Assembly: GCF_946463545.1 (NCBI RefSeq)
Contig: NZ_OX296583.1
Location: 1,339,035 to 1,403,034 of the forward strand
Reading direction: 5' to 3'
Length of the DNA: 64,000 nt
From: Methanothermococcus thermolithotrophicus DSM 2095
GTDB taxonomy: Archaea; AGJL01; Methanococci; Methanococcales; Methanococcaceae
Shown here: positions 1 through 9,173 of the stretch, piece by piece
Numbering within the stretch: the stretch's first letter is position 1
How the letters are laid out: every line of letters begins with the position of its first letter
Notes under the pieces: generated by a model
Told to the model about the DNA's origin: nothing
Seen by the model: only the letters and a program-made list of their open reading frames with translations
The model's database searches: none
Made by a program: the position numbers and the translations under genes

Positions 1-85
1 GGGGGTAACTCTCATCATCCACATTAGAACATATAAAAATAAAATATTTAAAGTATATGGTTCTTGAGTTATTGACGATATGATT

Positions 86-337
86 TTAATTAGTTTTAGC
101 TGATTTCATCGTTGTGGTTTTTTCATCATCTGAAATTGGTTTTTTAGGTATAATGAAGCATGCTATTATGTATAGGAGGATTCCCGCACCCCAACATAAC
201 GATATAAACACCCATATTAATCTAACAATTACGGGATCTATATTTAAATACCCACCTATCCCGCCACAAACACCACATAATACCTTATCCTTCTCTGACT
301 TATAGAGTCTCTTTTTAACACCATTACATGTTTCCAT
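86..337 (-). CDS. PspC-domain small membrane protein
   Basis: Small protein of 83 residues with a PspC-type domain: a basic N-terminus (KKRLYKSEKDK), the glycine-rich motif CGVCGGIGGYLNIDP at about residues 20-34, then one hydrophobic segment (VRLIWVFISLCWGAGILLY) followed by IIPKKP. PspC domains are membrane-associated and in bacteria take part in envelope stress responses; the role in methanogens is not established. I place the start at the ATG preceded by AAGGTGATCTTC, because the more upstream GTG lies inside that ribosome binding site. It is transcribed divergently from sucD. Confidence 0.75.
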   Translation of the reverse strand: METCNGVKKRLYKSEKDKVLCGVCGGIGGYLNIDPVIVRLIWVFISLCWGAGILLYIIACFIIPKKPISDDEKTTTMKSAKTN

Positions 338-514
338 GAAGATCACCTTGTTCAGTGAAGTTATTTCAAAAGAAAAGATTTAAATAGATTAATGTATTTT
401 GAGATAACTTCAATAATTATTTAAAATAAAAAGTATTAGTTATAATGAATAGTTATAACGCATATACATTACTTTATTCTTTTAATCGTTTATATTTATT
501 GGAGAGGTGAAATT

Positions 515-1378
515 GTGATACTTTTAGATGAGAACACAAGAGCCATAGTTCAGGGAATTACCGGGAAGCAAGGTAAATTTCACACGAAACAGATGTTGGA
601 ATGTGGAACAAACATAGTGGCGGGAGTAACTCCAGGAAAAAAAGGAGAGGAAGTCTATGGAATTCCAGTTTATGATACTGTTGCTGAAGCAGTTGAAAAA
701 CATGATGCAAATGCTTCTGTGATATTTGTTCCCGCCCCATTTGCAAAAGATGCAGCTCTTGAAGCAATTGATGCTGGAGTAGAATTAGTTACCATTATAA
801 CCGAGCACATACCTATCCATGATTCAATGGATATTGTAAATTATGGGAAAAAACACGGAACTAAAATCATTGGACCGAACACCCCAGGTTTAGCATCACC
901 AAAAGTTGGAAAATTAGGTATTATTCCTATGAATATATTAAAAGAAGGGAACGTAGGAATGGTCTCAAGAAGTGGTACATTGACCTATGAAATTGCAAGC
1001 CAGTTAACAAGTAATGGATACGGCCAGTCAACCTGTGTAGGAATAGGTGGTGATCCAGTAACTGGGCTGAGATACTTGGAGATATTGGAAATGTTTGAAA
1101 ACGATAAGGACACCGATGTAGTTGTTATGATAGGTGAGATTGGAGGTAGCGATGAAGAAAGAGCTGCAGAGTACGTTAGTAAAATGAAAAAACCTGTTGT
1201 AGCATACATTGCAGGACAATCAGCTCCAGAAGGGAAAAAAATGGGCCACGCTGGTGCGATAATTGAAAGGGGAGTGGGTACTGCAGATAGTAAAATGAAG
1301 GCTTTAAAAAGTGCGGGAGCGGAAGTTGTCAGAAGAATTTCAGAAATTCCTGCAGTGCTGAAGGATTTAGGATTATAA
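515..1378 (+). CDS. sucD: succinyl-CoA synthetase (ADP-forming) alpha subunit
   Basis: Alpha subunit of succinate-CoA ligase, which in methanococci feeds the incomplete reductive TCA branch toward 2-oxoglutarate. The 287-residue length is normal for SucD. Visible signatures are the CoA-binding Rossmann start ([21 protein letters not shown]), the GPNTPG loop, [18 protein letters not shown] and the active-site histidine segment [10 protein letters not shown], which carries the phosphohistidine near residue 246. The start is a GTG preceded by GGAGAGGTGAAATT. The beta subunit sucC is not adjacent. Its product would be the substrate for the Kor enzyme encoded at about 33-35 kb. Confidence 0.93.
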   Translation: MILLDENTRAIVQGITGKQGKFHTKQMLECGTNIVAGVTPGKKGEEVYGIPVYDTVAEAVEKHDANASVIFVPAPFAKDAALEAIDAGVELVTIITEHIPIHDSMDIVNYGKKHGTKIIGPNTPGLASPKVGKLGIIPMNILKEGNVGMVSRSGTLTYEIASQLTSNGYGQSTCVGIGGDPVTGLRYLEILEMFENDKDTDVVVMIGEIGGSDEERAAEYVSKMKKPVVAYIAGQSAPEGKKMGHAGAIIERGVGTADSKMKALKSAGAEVVRRISEIPAVLKDLGL

Positions 1379-1479
1379 TTTTTATGCAATTATTACAAAA
1401 AAATATTGCAGCATTACAACATATAATATTATATTAATTTTTTTATTATCTATTATTTTAAGTTTTAAAAAGTGAAATT

Positions 1480-3984
1480 ATGACTGATTTAATAATTTGT
1501 GAAAAGCCTAATGTTGCTAAGAAGATAGCAGATGCATTAGGAAGACCTAAGAAAAAATCCTCCAACGGTGTCCCTTACTATGAGTTGGAAAGAAATGGGA
1601 AGAAAATATTGGTGGCGTCTGCAGTAGGTCATTTGTACACATTGGAGGAAAAAGGAAAAGAAAACAGAAAGTTTGGAGAATATCCGGTTTTTGATATCGA
1701 CTGGGTACCTGCATCTGTTGAAGAGAATAAAAAATACGTTCAAAAGTATATAAATGTTCTAAAAAAACTTTCAAAAGAAGCTGATGATTTCTATATTGCG
1801 TCGGATTGGGATATTGAAGGGGAATTAATAGGTTACCATGCTTTATACTATTGTTGCGGTAAGAAGAATGCAAAAAGGATGAGATTTTCAAGCCTTACTA
1901 AAAAAGAAATTGTTAAAGCCTATGAAAATCCAGATGAAATTGATTTTGGGCTTGTGGATGCAGGAGATAGCAGGCATAAGGTAGATTGGTATTTTGGTAT
2001 AAATATCTCAAGAGCTCTGATGCAGGCAATAAGGGCAGTGAAAAGATGGAAAACTATGAGTACTGGAAGGGTCCAGGGACCTGCACTTTCTTTTTTAGTA
2101 GATAAGGAGCTTGAAATAAGAAAGTTTGTTCCAAAACCGTACTGGGTAATTGATGCTTTACTTGAAGGTCAACTGACCGCAGTACATGAAAACGAAAAGT
2201 TTTGGGATGAAGGGGAAGCAAATAAGATATACGACAAAATAAAGGAAGAAAAAGAAGCCATAGTATCTGAAATCAAAAAGACAAAGAAAAAGATAAAACC
2301 AAATCCACCATTTGATTTAGGAACACTACAAAGGGAGGCACATAAAACTTTTAGATTTTCACCAAAAAAGACGCAGGAAATCGCACAGAAGCTTTATGAA
2401 AAAGGATTGTGTTCTTACCCAAGAACATCTTCCCAAAAGCTACCAAAGGATAGAAACTATTTGGAAGAGACTCTAAAAAATATTTTGGGCCATAGTGATT
2501 ATGGAAAATATGTTGATGTAATTTTAAAGGAGAAAAGAAAACCAATTGAGGGGAAAAAAGACGATCCAGCACATCCTGCAATACACGTAGTAGATACTCC
2601 AAAAGAAGACTTGCCGGATGATGAGAAAAAACTCTATGACTTAATAGCGAGAAGGACGCTTGCAACATTCTGGGATGATGCAGAAAGGGAGTATGTAAAA
2701 GTGGTATTGGACATAATGGGGGAAAAATTCAAGCTCAGTGGTTCAAGAACGGTTAAAGAAGGATGGCATGAAATATATCCATTTACTAAATTTGATGAAA
2801 ATGAGCTCCCACCATTGAAGAAAAACGATAAAATAAAGGTAGAAAAAGTATCTATCGAAAGAAAAGAGACCAAGCCACCAAAAAGATACACGATGTCATC
2901 TATAATAAAAGAATTAGAGGACCGTAAGCTCGGAACAAAATCTACTAGGGCAGATATCGTTGAGAAACTGGTTAAAAGAGGATATGTAGTTGAAGACGGC
3001 TCTTTAAGTGTTACGGATTTAGGAATTGGTGTTATTGAAACATTAAGAAAGTACTGCCCTGAAATCATAGACGAAAAAATGACGAGAGAGCTTGAAGAAA
3101 AGTTAGAGCTCATACAGGATAGAAAGGTCAAAAAAGAAGATGTTTTAGAAGATGCAAAGAAGAAGTTAACAAAAATCCTCAACGAGTTCAAGGAAAAAGA
3201 GAGCGAAATTGGGAAAGAACTTGTTGAAAAAATTGATACAACAAACAAATCCCTAAAGACCATAGGGAAATGTAAATGTGGCGGTGACCTCATTATAATA
3301 AGAACAAAGGGCAAAAAAAGATTTGTTGGATGTACCAAATATCCAGAATGTGATATTACTTATCCATTACCTCAGAAGGGAAGAATAAAGGTTTTAAATG
3401 AAACCTGTGAAACCTGTGAAAGCCCTATGATAAGTATTGACAACAGAAAACTTTGTGTAAATCCTGACTGTAGTTCAAAAATAACTGAAGAAGAGGTAAA
3501 GGAACTAGAAACCGCGAAAAATTCTGAAAAAACCTGTCCAAAGTGTGGAGGAAGTCTTGTTATAAGGAAGGGTATATATGGGGTATTTTTAGGTTGTGAA
3601 AACTATCCAAAATGTAAATACACTGAAAAAGTTACAGGAGAAAAAATTGAAAAAGAGGTAGTGGGCGAATGTCCTAAGTGTGGTGCAGAGCTCTTAAAAA
3701 GAAGAGGGAGGTATGGGCAGTTCATAGGATGCAGCAACTATCCAGATTGTAAGTACACAGAAACTCTAAAAAAGCAAAAGTCTTTGGAGAACAGTAAATC
3801 CGAAGGATCTACTGATGAGCTCAAGAAGAAAAATAGTAGCAAAAAGAAAAAGAAAGAAGATGAAGAAAAGAGTAAAGAAGTAAATAAAAAAGAGAAAGGA
3901 AAGGAAAAAAAGACCAAAACCAGTAAAACCAGTAAAAAAGGAACTAAAAAAACTAAAGCCAAGAAAGCTGATGATAAATCCTAA
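1480..3984 (+). CDS. topA: DNA topoisomerase I (type IA)
   Basis: Type IA topoisomerase that relaxes negative supercoils by a single-strand break through a tyrosine-DNA intermediate. The N-terminal Toprim domain shows CEKPNVAKKIADALG and the acidic motif SDWDIEGE (about residues 110-118). The catalytic tyrosine lies in GLCSYPRTSSQKLP (about residue 313). The C-terminal third has four Cys4 zinc-ribbon modules (CKCGG..CTKYPEC; CETC..CVNPDC; CPKCGG..CENYPKC; CPKCGA..CSNYPDC) followed by a Lys/Ser/Glu-rich disordered tail of about 70 residues. At 834 residues it is a full-length archaeal TopA. It is monocistronic and converges on ccdA. Confidence 0.95.
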   Translation: MTDLIICEKPNVAKKIADALGRPKKKSSNGVPYYELERNGKKILVASAVGHLYTLEEKGKENRKFGEYPVFDIDWVPASVEENKKYVQKYINVLKKLSKEADDFYIASDWDIEGELIGYHALYYCCGKKNAKRMRFSSLTKKEIVKAYENPDEIDFGLVDAGDSRHKVDWYFGINISRALMQAIRAVKRWKTMSTGRVQGPALSFLVDKELEIRKFVPKPYWVIDALLEGQLTAVHENEKFWDEGEANKIYDKIKEEKEAIVSEIKKTKKKIKPNPPFDLGTLQREAHKTFRFSPKKTQEIAQKLYEKGLCSYPRTSSQKLPKDRNYLEETLKNILGHSDYGKYVDVILKEKRKPIEGKKDDPAHPAIHVVDTPKEDLPDDEKKLYDLIARRTLATFWDDAEREYVKVVLDIMGEKFKLSGSRTVKEGWHEIYPFTKFDENELPPLKKNDKIKVEKVSIERKETKPPKRYTMSSIIKELEDRKLGTKSTRADIVEKLVKRGYVVEDGSLSVTDLGIGVIETLRKYCPEIIDEKMTRELEEKLELIQDRKVKKEDVLEDAKKKLTKILNEFKEKESEIGKELVEKIDTTNKSLKTIGKCKCGGDLIIIRTKGKKRFVGCTKYPECDITYPLPQKGRIKVLNETCETCESPMISIDNRKLCVNPDCSSKITEEEVKELETAKNSEKTCPKCGGSLVIRKGIYGVFLGCENYPKCKYTEKVTGEKIEKEVVGECPKCGAELLKRRGRYGQFIGCSNYPDCKYTETLKKQKSLENSKSEGSTDELKKKNSSKKKKKEDEEKSKEVNKKEKGKEKKTKTSKTSKKGTKKTKAKKADDKS

Positions 3985-3987
3985 AAT

Positions 3988-4644
3988 TTAATTTTTAATT
4001 AAAATAATAAACAAACCTAAAATTATCAAAATAATCCCTGAAATATAGTTAACAATTTTTAAGTTAACAATTTTTTCAAATATTTTTTTACCTTCAACTC
4101 CAAGGGTGCTGAGTGCAACTATTGGAAGTCCATACCCCATTGAATAGATGAACAATGCCAAAAATCCAAATGTTACATCTGATTTTGATGACACATAAGT
4201 TAGAATTCCAGCCAAAACTGGGTCTGCACAGATGTTGGCACCAAAACCGTAAGAAATTCCAAGAATAATTGATGTCAATAGCTTATATTTAAATGAAATA
4301 TTTTTGTTACTGAATTTGGTCATAATTTCATTAAAAAGGTTCTTTTTTAACCTAAATGAAAAACCCTGTTTAAATACAATTAATATACCAAAAAATATTG
4401 CCAAAAACCCTGCAATATACTTTAGTCTGTAAAATCCTATTAAAATCCCAAAAACCGATGAAACAGCACCTAATAAACTAAAAACTATAGAGAATCCTAA
4501 AACAAAACTTAAAGATACAAGAAAAGCCTCTTTTTTAGACTCCGAAATTCCAAAGGTGTATGTAAATACCACCGGTAATACAGTAACCACGCAAGGTCCC
4601 AATGCAGTAAAAACTCCTGCAATAAATATCAGTAGTAAGTCCAT
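3988..4644 (-). CDS. ccdA: CcdA-like thiol-disulfide transmembrane protein
   Basis: Polytopic membrane protein of about 218 residues in the CcdA/DsbD family, which carries reducing equivalents across the membrane. It has about six hydrophobic segments, with the paired conserved cysteines in the motifs ALGPCVVTVLP (first segment) and GANICADPVL (fourth segment). The chosen ATG follows GAGGTGTTTT; a more upstream TTG would sit in the ribosome site. It is the last gene of a minus-strand trio with trxB and a thioredoxin-like lipoprotein, so the three probably form a relay from thioredoxin reductase through CcdA to an extracytoplasmic thioredoxin. Confidence 0.85.
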   Translation of the reverse strand: MDLLLIFIAGVFTALGPCVVTVLPVVFTYTFGISESKKEAFLVSLSFVLGFSIVFSLLGAVSSVFGILIGFYRLKYIAGFLAIFFGILIVFKQGFSFRLKKNLFNEIMTKFSNKNISFKYKLLTSIILGISYGFGANICADPVLAGILTYVSSKSDVTFGFLALFIYSMGYGLPIVALSTLGVEGKKIFEKIVNLKIVNYISGIILIILGLFIILIKN

Positions 4645-4714
4645 AAAACACCTCAATTACAAAAATATATGGATAAAATAGGCTATATTCATATCCTAAT
4701 TCGTGAAACTGCAA

Positions 4715-5113
4715 TTATTCGTATAATTTTTTAGCCTTTTCTTTTACTTCCTCAGGTTTGTATCCAATAGTGATATCGACGGCCTTTCCGTCTTTAATGT
4801 AAATAATGGTTGGTAATGCCCTAACCCCATATTGATTTGCTAGATCAGGATTTTCATCAGTGTTTATTCTTATAACTTCTACCCCCTCATTTTCCAACTG
4901 ATTTATTGTAGGTTCAAGAGCTCTACAGTATCCACACCAGTCAGCATAGAATTCGAGTACAACAGTTTTTCCTTCAAGATTTAAATCAGTATATTTTTGA
5001 TGCCCCATAATCTGGTGACTATCATTTAAATCTTCATCGTGCATGTCATCTAAACAACCTGCAAATAGCACCATAAAAAATAGAGAAATTAAAATTTTTG
5101 AATAGGAGCTCAT
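4715..5113 (-). CDS. thioredoxin-like lipoprotein
   Basis: Predicted surface-anchored thioredoxin of 132 residues. The N-terminus is a lipoprotein signal (hydrophobic ILISLFFMVLFAGC, lipobox cysteine at about residue 20). A short acidic/His-rich spacer follows (DDMHDEDLNDSHQ), then a thioredoxin fold with active site WCGYC (about residues 60-64) and the cis-proline segment GVRALPTIIYIKDG. It lies between trxB and ccdA on the same strand, which suggests that CcdA keeps it reduced. The likely role is protection or reduction of cell-surface thiols; the client is unknown. Confidence 0.88.
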   Translation of the reverse strand: MSSYSKILISLFFMVLFAGCLDDMHDEDLNDSHQIMGHQKYTDLNLEGKTVVLEFYADWCGYCRALEPTINQLENEGVEVIRINTDENPDLANQYGVRALPTIIYIKDGKAVDITIGYKPEEVKEKAKKLYE

Positions 5114-5124
5114 GATACCACAAA

Positions 5125-6024
5125 TTACTTGTTTATGTATTTTGAAGCATTTGCTAGAGCAACTGCTCCTTCTCCAACTGCCTTTGAAACCTGTAAAACT
5201 CCTCCAGTGACATCCCCACAGGCGTATATTCCGTCAATATTTGTTTTACAGTTCCTATCAACTACAATAAATCCGTTCTTGTTCAGTTCTATTCCACTAT
5301 CTTTTAAAAATTCAGTGTTTGGAATATGTCCCAAGCTTATAAATATTCCATCGGCTTTTATGGTTTCTTCTTTGCCATCTATTGAAATCATTATTCCTTC
5401 TACCCTGTCCTCTCCAACGATTTTTAAAGGTTTTGCATTAGTTATGACTTCAATATTTTCTGCTTCGTTTAATCTATCAAGCATTATTTTTTCAGTAGCC
5501 TTTAATTCACTTTTTTCGGTAACTATTGTTACCTTTTTAACAATGTCCTTTAAGTTTAGTGCGGACATTACGGCAGGTGTTCCCTTTCCAACAACTATAA
5601 CTTCCTTATTTAGGTAAAAAAATGCATCACACATTGTGCAGTAGCTTACACCTTTACCTATATAGTCATCCTCGTTTAATCCTAATTTTTTATCCCTTGT
5701 CCCTGTAGCTATTATTATTGCCTTTGTTTCGTAGGTTTCATTTTTGGTTATAACCTTAAATGGCTTTGAATTTGTATCTATACCCACAACTTCATCATGG
5801 ATTAAATTTAAACCAAATTTCTTAGCATGTTCAACAAACTTTTGAGCCAGTTCAAAACCTTTAATATTGTCAAATCCTGGGTAGTTTTCTACAATACCTG
5901 CTTCCGCTATTTTTCCCCCTTCATCTCCCTTTTCAATACATAATACATTTAATTTAGATCTAATTGCATAAATTCCTGCTGTAAGCCCTGCAGGCCCTCC
6001 TCCAATAACTATTAAATCATACAT
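5125..6024 (-). CDS. trxB: thioredoxin reductase
   Basis: FAD-dependent thioredoxin reductase of 299 residues. It has the FAD-binding [13 protein letters not shown] motif at residues 8-20, the redox-active CTMC pair (about residues 130-133, [10 protein letters not shown]), a second nucleotide-binding loop ([13 protein letters not shown]) that is weakly GxGxxA-like, and the C-terminal FAD motif [11 protein letters not shown]. Because the second loop departs from the bacterial NADPH motif, the electron donor may be F420H2 or another carrier, as known for some methanogen enzymes (inference). The start ATG follows GAGGTGATATC. It heads the operon with the thioredoxin-like lipoprotein and ccdA. 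Confidence 0.92.
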   Translation of the reverse strand: MYDLIVIGGGPAGLTAGIYAIRSKLNVLCIEKGDEGGKIAEAGIVENYPGFDNIKGFELAQKFVEHAKKFGLNLIHDEVVGIDTNSKPFKVITKNETYETKAIIIATGTRDKKLGLNEDDYIGKGVSYCTMCDAFFYLNKEVIVVGKGTPAVMSALNLKDIVKKVTIVTEKSELKATEKIMLDRLNEAENIEVITNAKPLKIVGEDRVEGIMISIDGKEETIKADGIFISLGHIPNTEFLKDSGIELNKNGFIVVDRNCKTNIDGIYACGDVTGGVLQVSKAVGEGAVALANASKYINK

Positions 6025-6059
6025 GATATCACCTCTTATGTTTATGTCTTATACTTCTA

Positions 6060-6165
6060 AATATATTAAATTTTTGAAGTAAAATTCTTTTCTGGATTGT
6101 ATTTTCTAAGTCTGATCGCTATTGCAACTATTACGATACTAAGTACCACCGTAGATAAAGATTAC
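6060..6165 (-). pseudogene. possible relic of a membrane-protein C-terminus
   Basis: Between trxB and the next gene upstream, the minus strand has an open stretch with no ATG and no ribosome site that translates as a hydrophobic segment (STVVLSIVIVAIAIRLRKYN), a short polar tail and a stop. It looks like the last transmembrane helix of a decayed gene. The family cannot be named. Confidence 0.25.
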
Positions 6166-6194
6166 CGTAGTTAATGATAAGTGATTTGTCTAAT

Positions 6195-7196
6195 TTAGTA
6201 TGAACTGAGTTTTTTCATTGCGTATTCAAGGCACCCTTCACAGTTCTCTTCTTTAAAGTAGTTCTCGAGTTTTTCGGTGTTCTCAAAGGAAATGAACGCA
6301 AATAAGTTATATATCGGACAGCTGAACGGAGATTTTTTATTCTTAGGTATGTTGAATTTTTTAATTTCCCCATTTATGTCATTGTTTAAATAGAATATCT
6401 CGTGTTCATATCCTTCATTCATAACAGGTTTATTTGTAAGAGTCTGCGGACTTCTTGTAACTACTGCAGATACATTCGATAGCATCATTGCATTTTTCAT
6501 ACCTTCAATACTTGAAGCAGGTTCTATTATCGTGGATTCATCTTTGTTAATGGCCTCTGGAAGAAATGAAACTTTTATTCTAAGCCACGTACTTTCTTCA
6601 GGATTATTTTCAATTATTTCTCTGGCTTTTTTTGACATGTTGTTGTTGTCAAGGTAGAACCTATAATGTTCATTGCAGAGCTCTCTTAGTCTTCTATCAA
6701 ATGAACTTTCATGTGTTAGATGATATTTTACTTTATTATTTTTGAGCTTCCTATCGTAATATCTCTTAAAATTATCGGCTGCTTTTTTTGTTAGTTCAAG
6801 AGCTTCATCAAAGGAAATATTAGTTTTATATTCAATTAACTTTGCGTATTCGTAGGTTTCTACGATTATATTTGTTTCATACTCTTTTCTGGTTTCTACT
6901 GCAATGGAAACGTAGTCTTCAAATGTAGGATGTCTCATCAGCATTTTTTGAACTTCTTCAATGGTGGTTTTGGAATTTAAACTCCTTATTTCTTTAGGGG
7001 TAAGTAAGCAAGGTCCTGTTGTAATATTCTTTGATATAGAATCCCCGAGCATCCCTATAAATCTGTGTGGTGGCAAATCTGTGAATTCATAAGAGTTTAC
7101 TGGCTTTAAACCGTGTTTCTCGATTATTCTGTTCCAATACTGTGGATAGGTGTGTCTCCAATACAGACTTGAAAATTCCTTTTGGCAGAGTACCAA
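6195..7196 (-). CDS. uncharacterised 333-residue protein
   Basis: Soluble-looking protein I do not recognise with confidence. It is rich in charged residues and lacks a signal peptide or membrane segment. Features are a helical middle (ALELTKKAADNFKRYYDRKLKNN), a serine/threonine-rich stretch (IEPASSIEGMKNAMMLSN) and a C-terminal cysteine cluster (FSCPIYNLFAFI ... ENCEGCLEYAMKKL), which could bind a metal. The C-terminal Cys/Gly-Cys pattern loosely recalls the end of class Ic aminoacyl-tRNA synthetases, but no HIGH or KMSKS motif is visible, so I assign no function. It stands alone, flanked by about 170 and 300 bp of non-coding DNA. Confidence 0.6.
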   Translation of the reverse strand: MVLCQKEFSSLYWRHTYPQYWNRIIEKHGLKPVNSYEFTDLPPHRFIGMLGDSISKNITTGPCLLTPKEIRSLNSKTTIEEVQKMLMRHPTFEDYVSIAVETRKEYETNIIVETYEYAKLIEYKTNISFDEALELTKKAADNFKRYYDRKLKNNKVKYHLTHESSFDRRLRELCNEHYRFYLDNNNMSKKAREIIENNPEESTWLRIKVSFLPEAINKDESTIIEPASSIEGMKNAMMLSNVSAVVTRSPQTLTNKPVMNEGYEHEIFYLNNDINGEIKKFNIPKNKKSPFSCPIYNLFAFISFENTEKLENYFKEENCEGCLEYAMKKLSSY

Positions 7197-7245
7197 AATA
7201 TCACCTTTATAAATTTAACTACAACACCCACTCAAAATGAAGAAA

Positions 7246-7361
7246 TATAGTCGTTCTGCAATTAGATTTCATTTAACATGCTTAAATTTTAAACAAAAAT
7301 CACGATGTGATTTTTTCAATTTAAAGAAAGGTTTATGTAACATATTCGAAGAATGACTATA
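7246..7361. repeat. 116-bp MITE-like element with terminal inverted repeats
   Basis: The 300-bp gap downstream of the soluble chemoreceptor gene holds an imperfect inverted repeat: TATAGTCGTTCT at the left end and AGAATGACTATA at the right end (11 of 12 positions complementary). Inside is a second hairpin, AAAAATCAC-GAT-GTGATTTTT, at about 7302-7322. There is no coding capacity. The ends resemble those of the elements at 39907-40051 and 51321-51472 (TATAGT-type), so this may be a non-autonomous transposable element. Confidence 0.5.
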
Positions 7362-7496
7362 CTTACAATCCCCTACGACTTAATTTACATGGATGTTTAT
7401 TATTGTGCCTTAATACTACACTATCATTTATAGTATATATAATTTTCGATATCATATTCAAGTACTTAAATTAAAATTGAATTCATTAATGGTGAT

Positions 7497-8252
7497 CTAA
7501 TGGGAATCAACTTTATTGGCTTCAGAAACTTCAATAGATAGTTGAATTAAAAGGTTGCCTAAATCTTTGTTAAATTTTTCTTGCATTTTATTAAGATTTT
7601 CCAATGCTATTGAGATTCCACTTAAACTTTTTATGTCATGAACAAATATCTCTTGGTCATTTGTGACCTTTTCTAGTCTATTATTTATTTTAACGATTTC
7701 ATCGATATCTTTTGCCAACATTCTTGTCCCTTCTTTTGTTTTGTCGATAACATTTAAAATCTCTTTTAATACGTCAAGATCATTCATTACTTCAGAATTA
7801 AATTTCTTGATTTCTTTTGTAAGGTTCATAGTTTGAGTGGCCATTTTCCTTATTTCGTTGGCTACAACTGCAAATTCTTTTCCAGATTCTCCAGCCCTTG
7901 CAGCTTCAATTGATGCATTTAACGCTATCAAACTAGTATGTTTTGCAACATTGTTTATTGAATTGCTTATTTTAGAAATATATTCTAAATTTTCAACAAG
8001 TTTGTTGAATTCCTTTGCAAATATTTCGAGCTTTTGAAAGAATGGCAAAAAATCGTCCCTAAATTTTTCAAGTTCATCTATGATCTTTGAGAGATTTTCA
8101 ACGTCTTCAACAACCATGGCATTATTTTTTAAGAACTGCTCGCTAATTTCAGTTACTAATTCGTATATTATTTTTGATGTTTCCTTATTTGCCGACTCTA
8201 GCCGAACTGCGTCTGAAAGAACATCTGATGCGATAATAATATTGTTTTCCAT
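7497..8252 (-). CDS. soluble methyl-accepting chemotaxis protein
   Basis: Short cytoplasmic chemoreceptor of 251 residues with no membrane segment. Most of the chain is heptad-like coiled coil. The signalling tip is clear at about residues 104-137 ([23 protein letters not shown], then [11 protein letters not shown]). About 100 residues precede it as an N-terminal helical arm, so the protein has no sensory domain of its own. It begins 4 bp after the stop of the ODP gene, so the two are translationally linked. By analogy with a spirochaete ODP-chemoreceptor pair it probably takes its input from that diiron protein. The start ATG follows GGTGATACC. Confidence 0.85.
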   Translation of the reverse strand: MENNIIIASDVLSDAVRLESANKETSKIIYELVTEISEQFLKNNAMVVEDVENLSKIIDELEKFRDDFLPFFQKLEIFAKEFNKLVENLEYISKISNSINNVAKHTSLIALNASIEAARAGESGKEFAVVANEIRKMATQTMNLTKEIKKFNSEVMNDLDVLKEILNVIDKTKEGTRMLAKDIDEIVKINNRLEKVTNDQEIFVHDIKSLSGISIALENLNKMQEKFNKDLGNLLIQLSIEVSEANKVDSH

Positions 8253-8256
8253 GGTA

Positions 8257-9027
8257 TCACCTTATCAAATCAACACCGCACTTTAAATTACTCAAAAAAT
8301 TAAAAAACTTACCAACATGTTTTTTTGGAATTATTCCTCCATGCTGTGGTATGATTGCCTCTATATCTAAACTACGGACCCTTTTAACCCAATGTCTTAA
8401 TGCAGCATTACTTGCCATTAATCGTTCGTGAAGTGGTTTCATTACTTGAATGTGTTTGTTCATATCCTCAATTACCAGTGATGGTTCTTCTAACGTGGCT
8501 ATTCCAATGTCTCCAGTAAATAAAAACTTGCTTCTTTTGTCATATATTGTAAAATGACCAGGACTGTGAAGGAAGTGTGCAGGTATAAATTCCAAGGTTG
8601 TTGAACCAAAGGTCAAAGTTTTTCCTTCATCAGGTAATGGGAATGCCACACTATCTATATCATCAAATCCAAAATGGGGTAAAAATCTTATCCAAAGCCA
8701 GCTGGTTACAAGTTTAGCATTAGTTATTGACCTCCAAAGTGGAATACTCCCAGCTACATCAGGGTCCTGATGGCACATGTAAATATATTCAACATTTCTG
8801 GGATTTACATATTTAGAGATATTTGAAAGAACTTTGGGAAATATTTTATATCCACCAGGGTCTAATAAAAATCCTTTCCTTTTATTTATTATTAGGTAGC
8901 TATTAACATCCACATCTCCACTATTTGACATATTGGTTCCAAGATAAATTACTTCATGATCATCATCCTTATAAAGAACATGGTCTTTTTTTGGATCTAA
9001 GTCAGAATCAATGCCATATATCCCCAT
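8257..9027 (-). CDS. ODP-type diiron beta-lactamase-fold protein (probable O2/Fe sensor)
   Basis: Metallo-beta-lactamase-fold protein of 256 residues belonging to the ODP (oxygen-binding diiron protein) group related to the FprA/FDP core. The ligand pattern is HQDPD (about residues 85-89), a histidine in HFLHSPGH (about 147-154), an aspartate in FLFTGDIG, and the late histidine in IIPQHGGII. The flavodoxin domain that follows in FprA oxidases is absent, so it cannot reduce O2 as those enzymes do. It is the first gene of a two-gene unit with a soluble chemoreceptor, which suggests a cytoplasmic oxygen or redox sensor for taxis. The start follows a strong AGGAGGT. Confidence 0.85.
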   Translation of the reverse strand: MGIYGIDSDLDPKKDHVLYKDDDHEVIYLGTNMSNSGDVDVNSYLIINKRKGFLLDPGGYKIFPKVLSNISKYVNPRNVEYIYMCHQDPDVAGSIPLWRSITNAKLVTSWLWIRFLPHFGFDDIDSVAFPLPDEGKTLTFGSTTLEFIPAHFLHSPGHFTIYDKRSKFLFTGDIGIATLEEPSLVIEDMNKHIQVMKPLHERLMASNAALRHWVKRVRSLDIEAIIPQHGGIIPKKHVGKFFNFLSNLKCGVDLIR

Positions 9028-9173
9028 TTTTTACCTCCTAGTTTAGGTATGATAGTTCTTTAATTACCTATTACATTATCTCATTTAACGGGAATACATA
9101 ATAATCTTGATATTAAAATACCTTTTCTTTGGGAAATGTGGTATTCGGATGTTATTGATTACTAATTGTTTAG

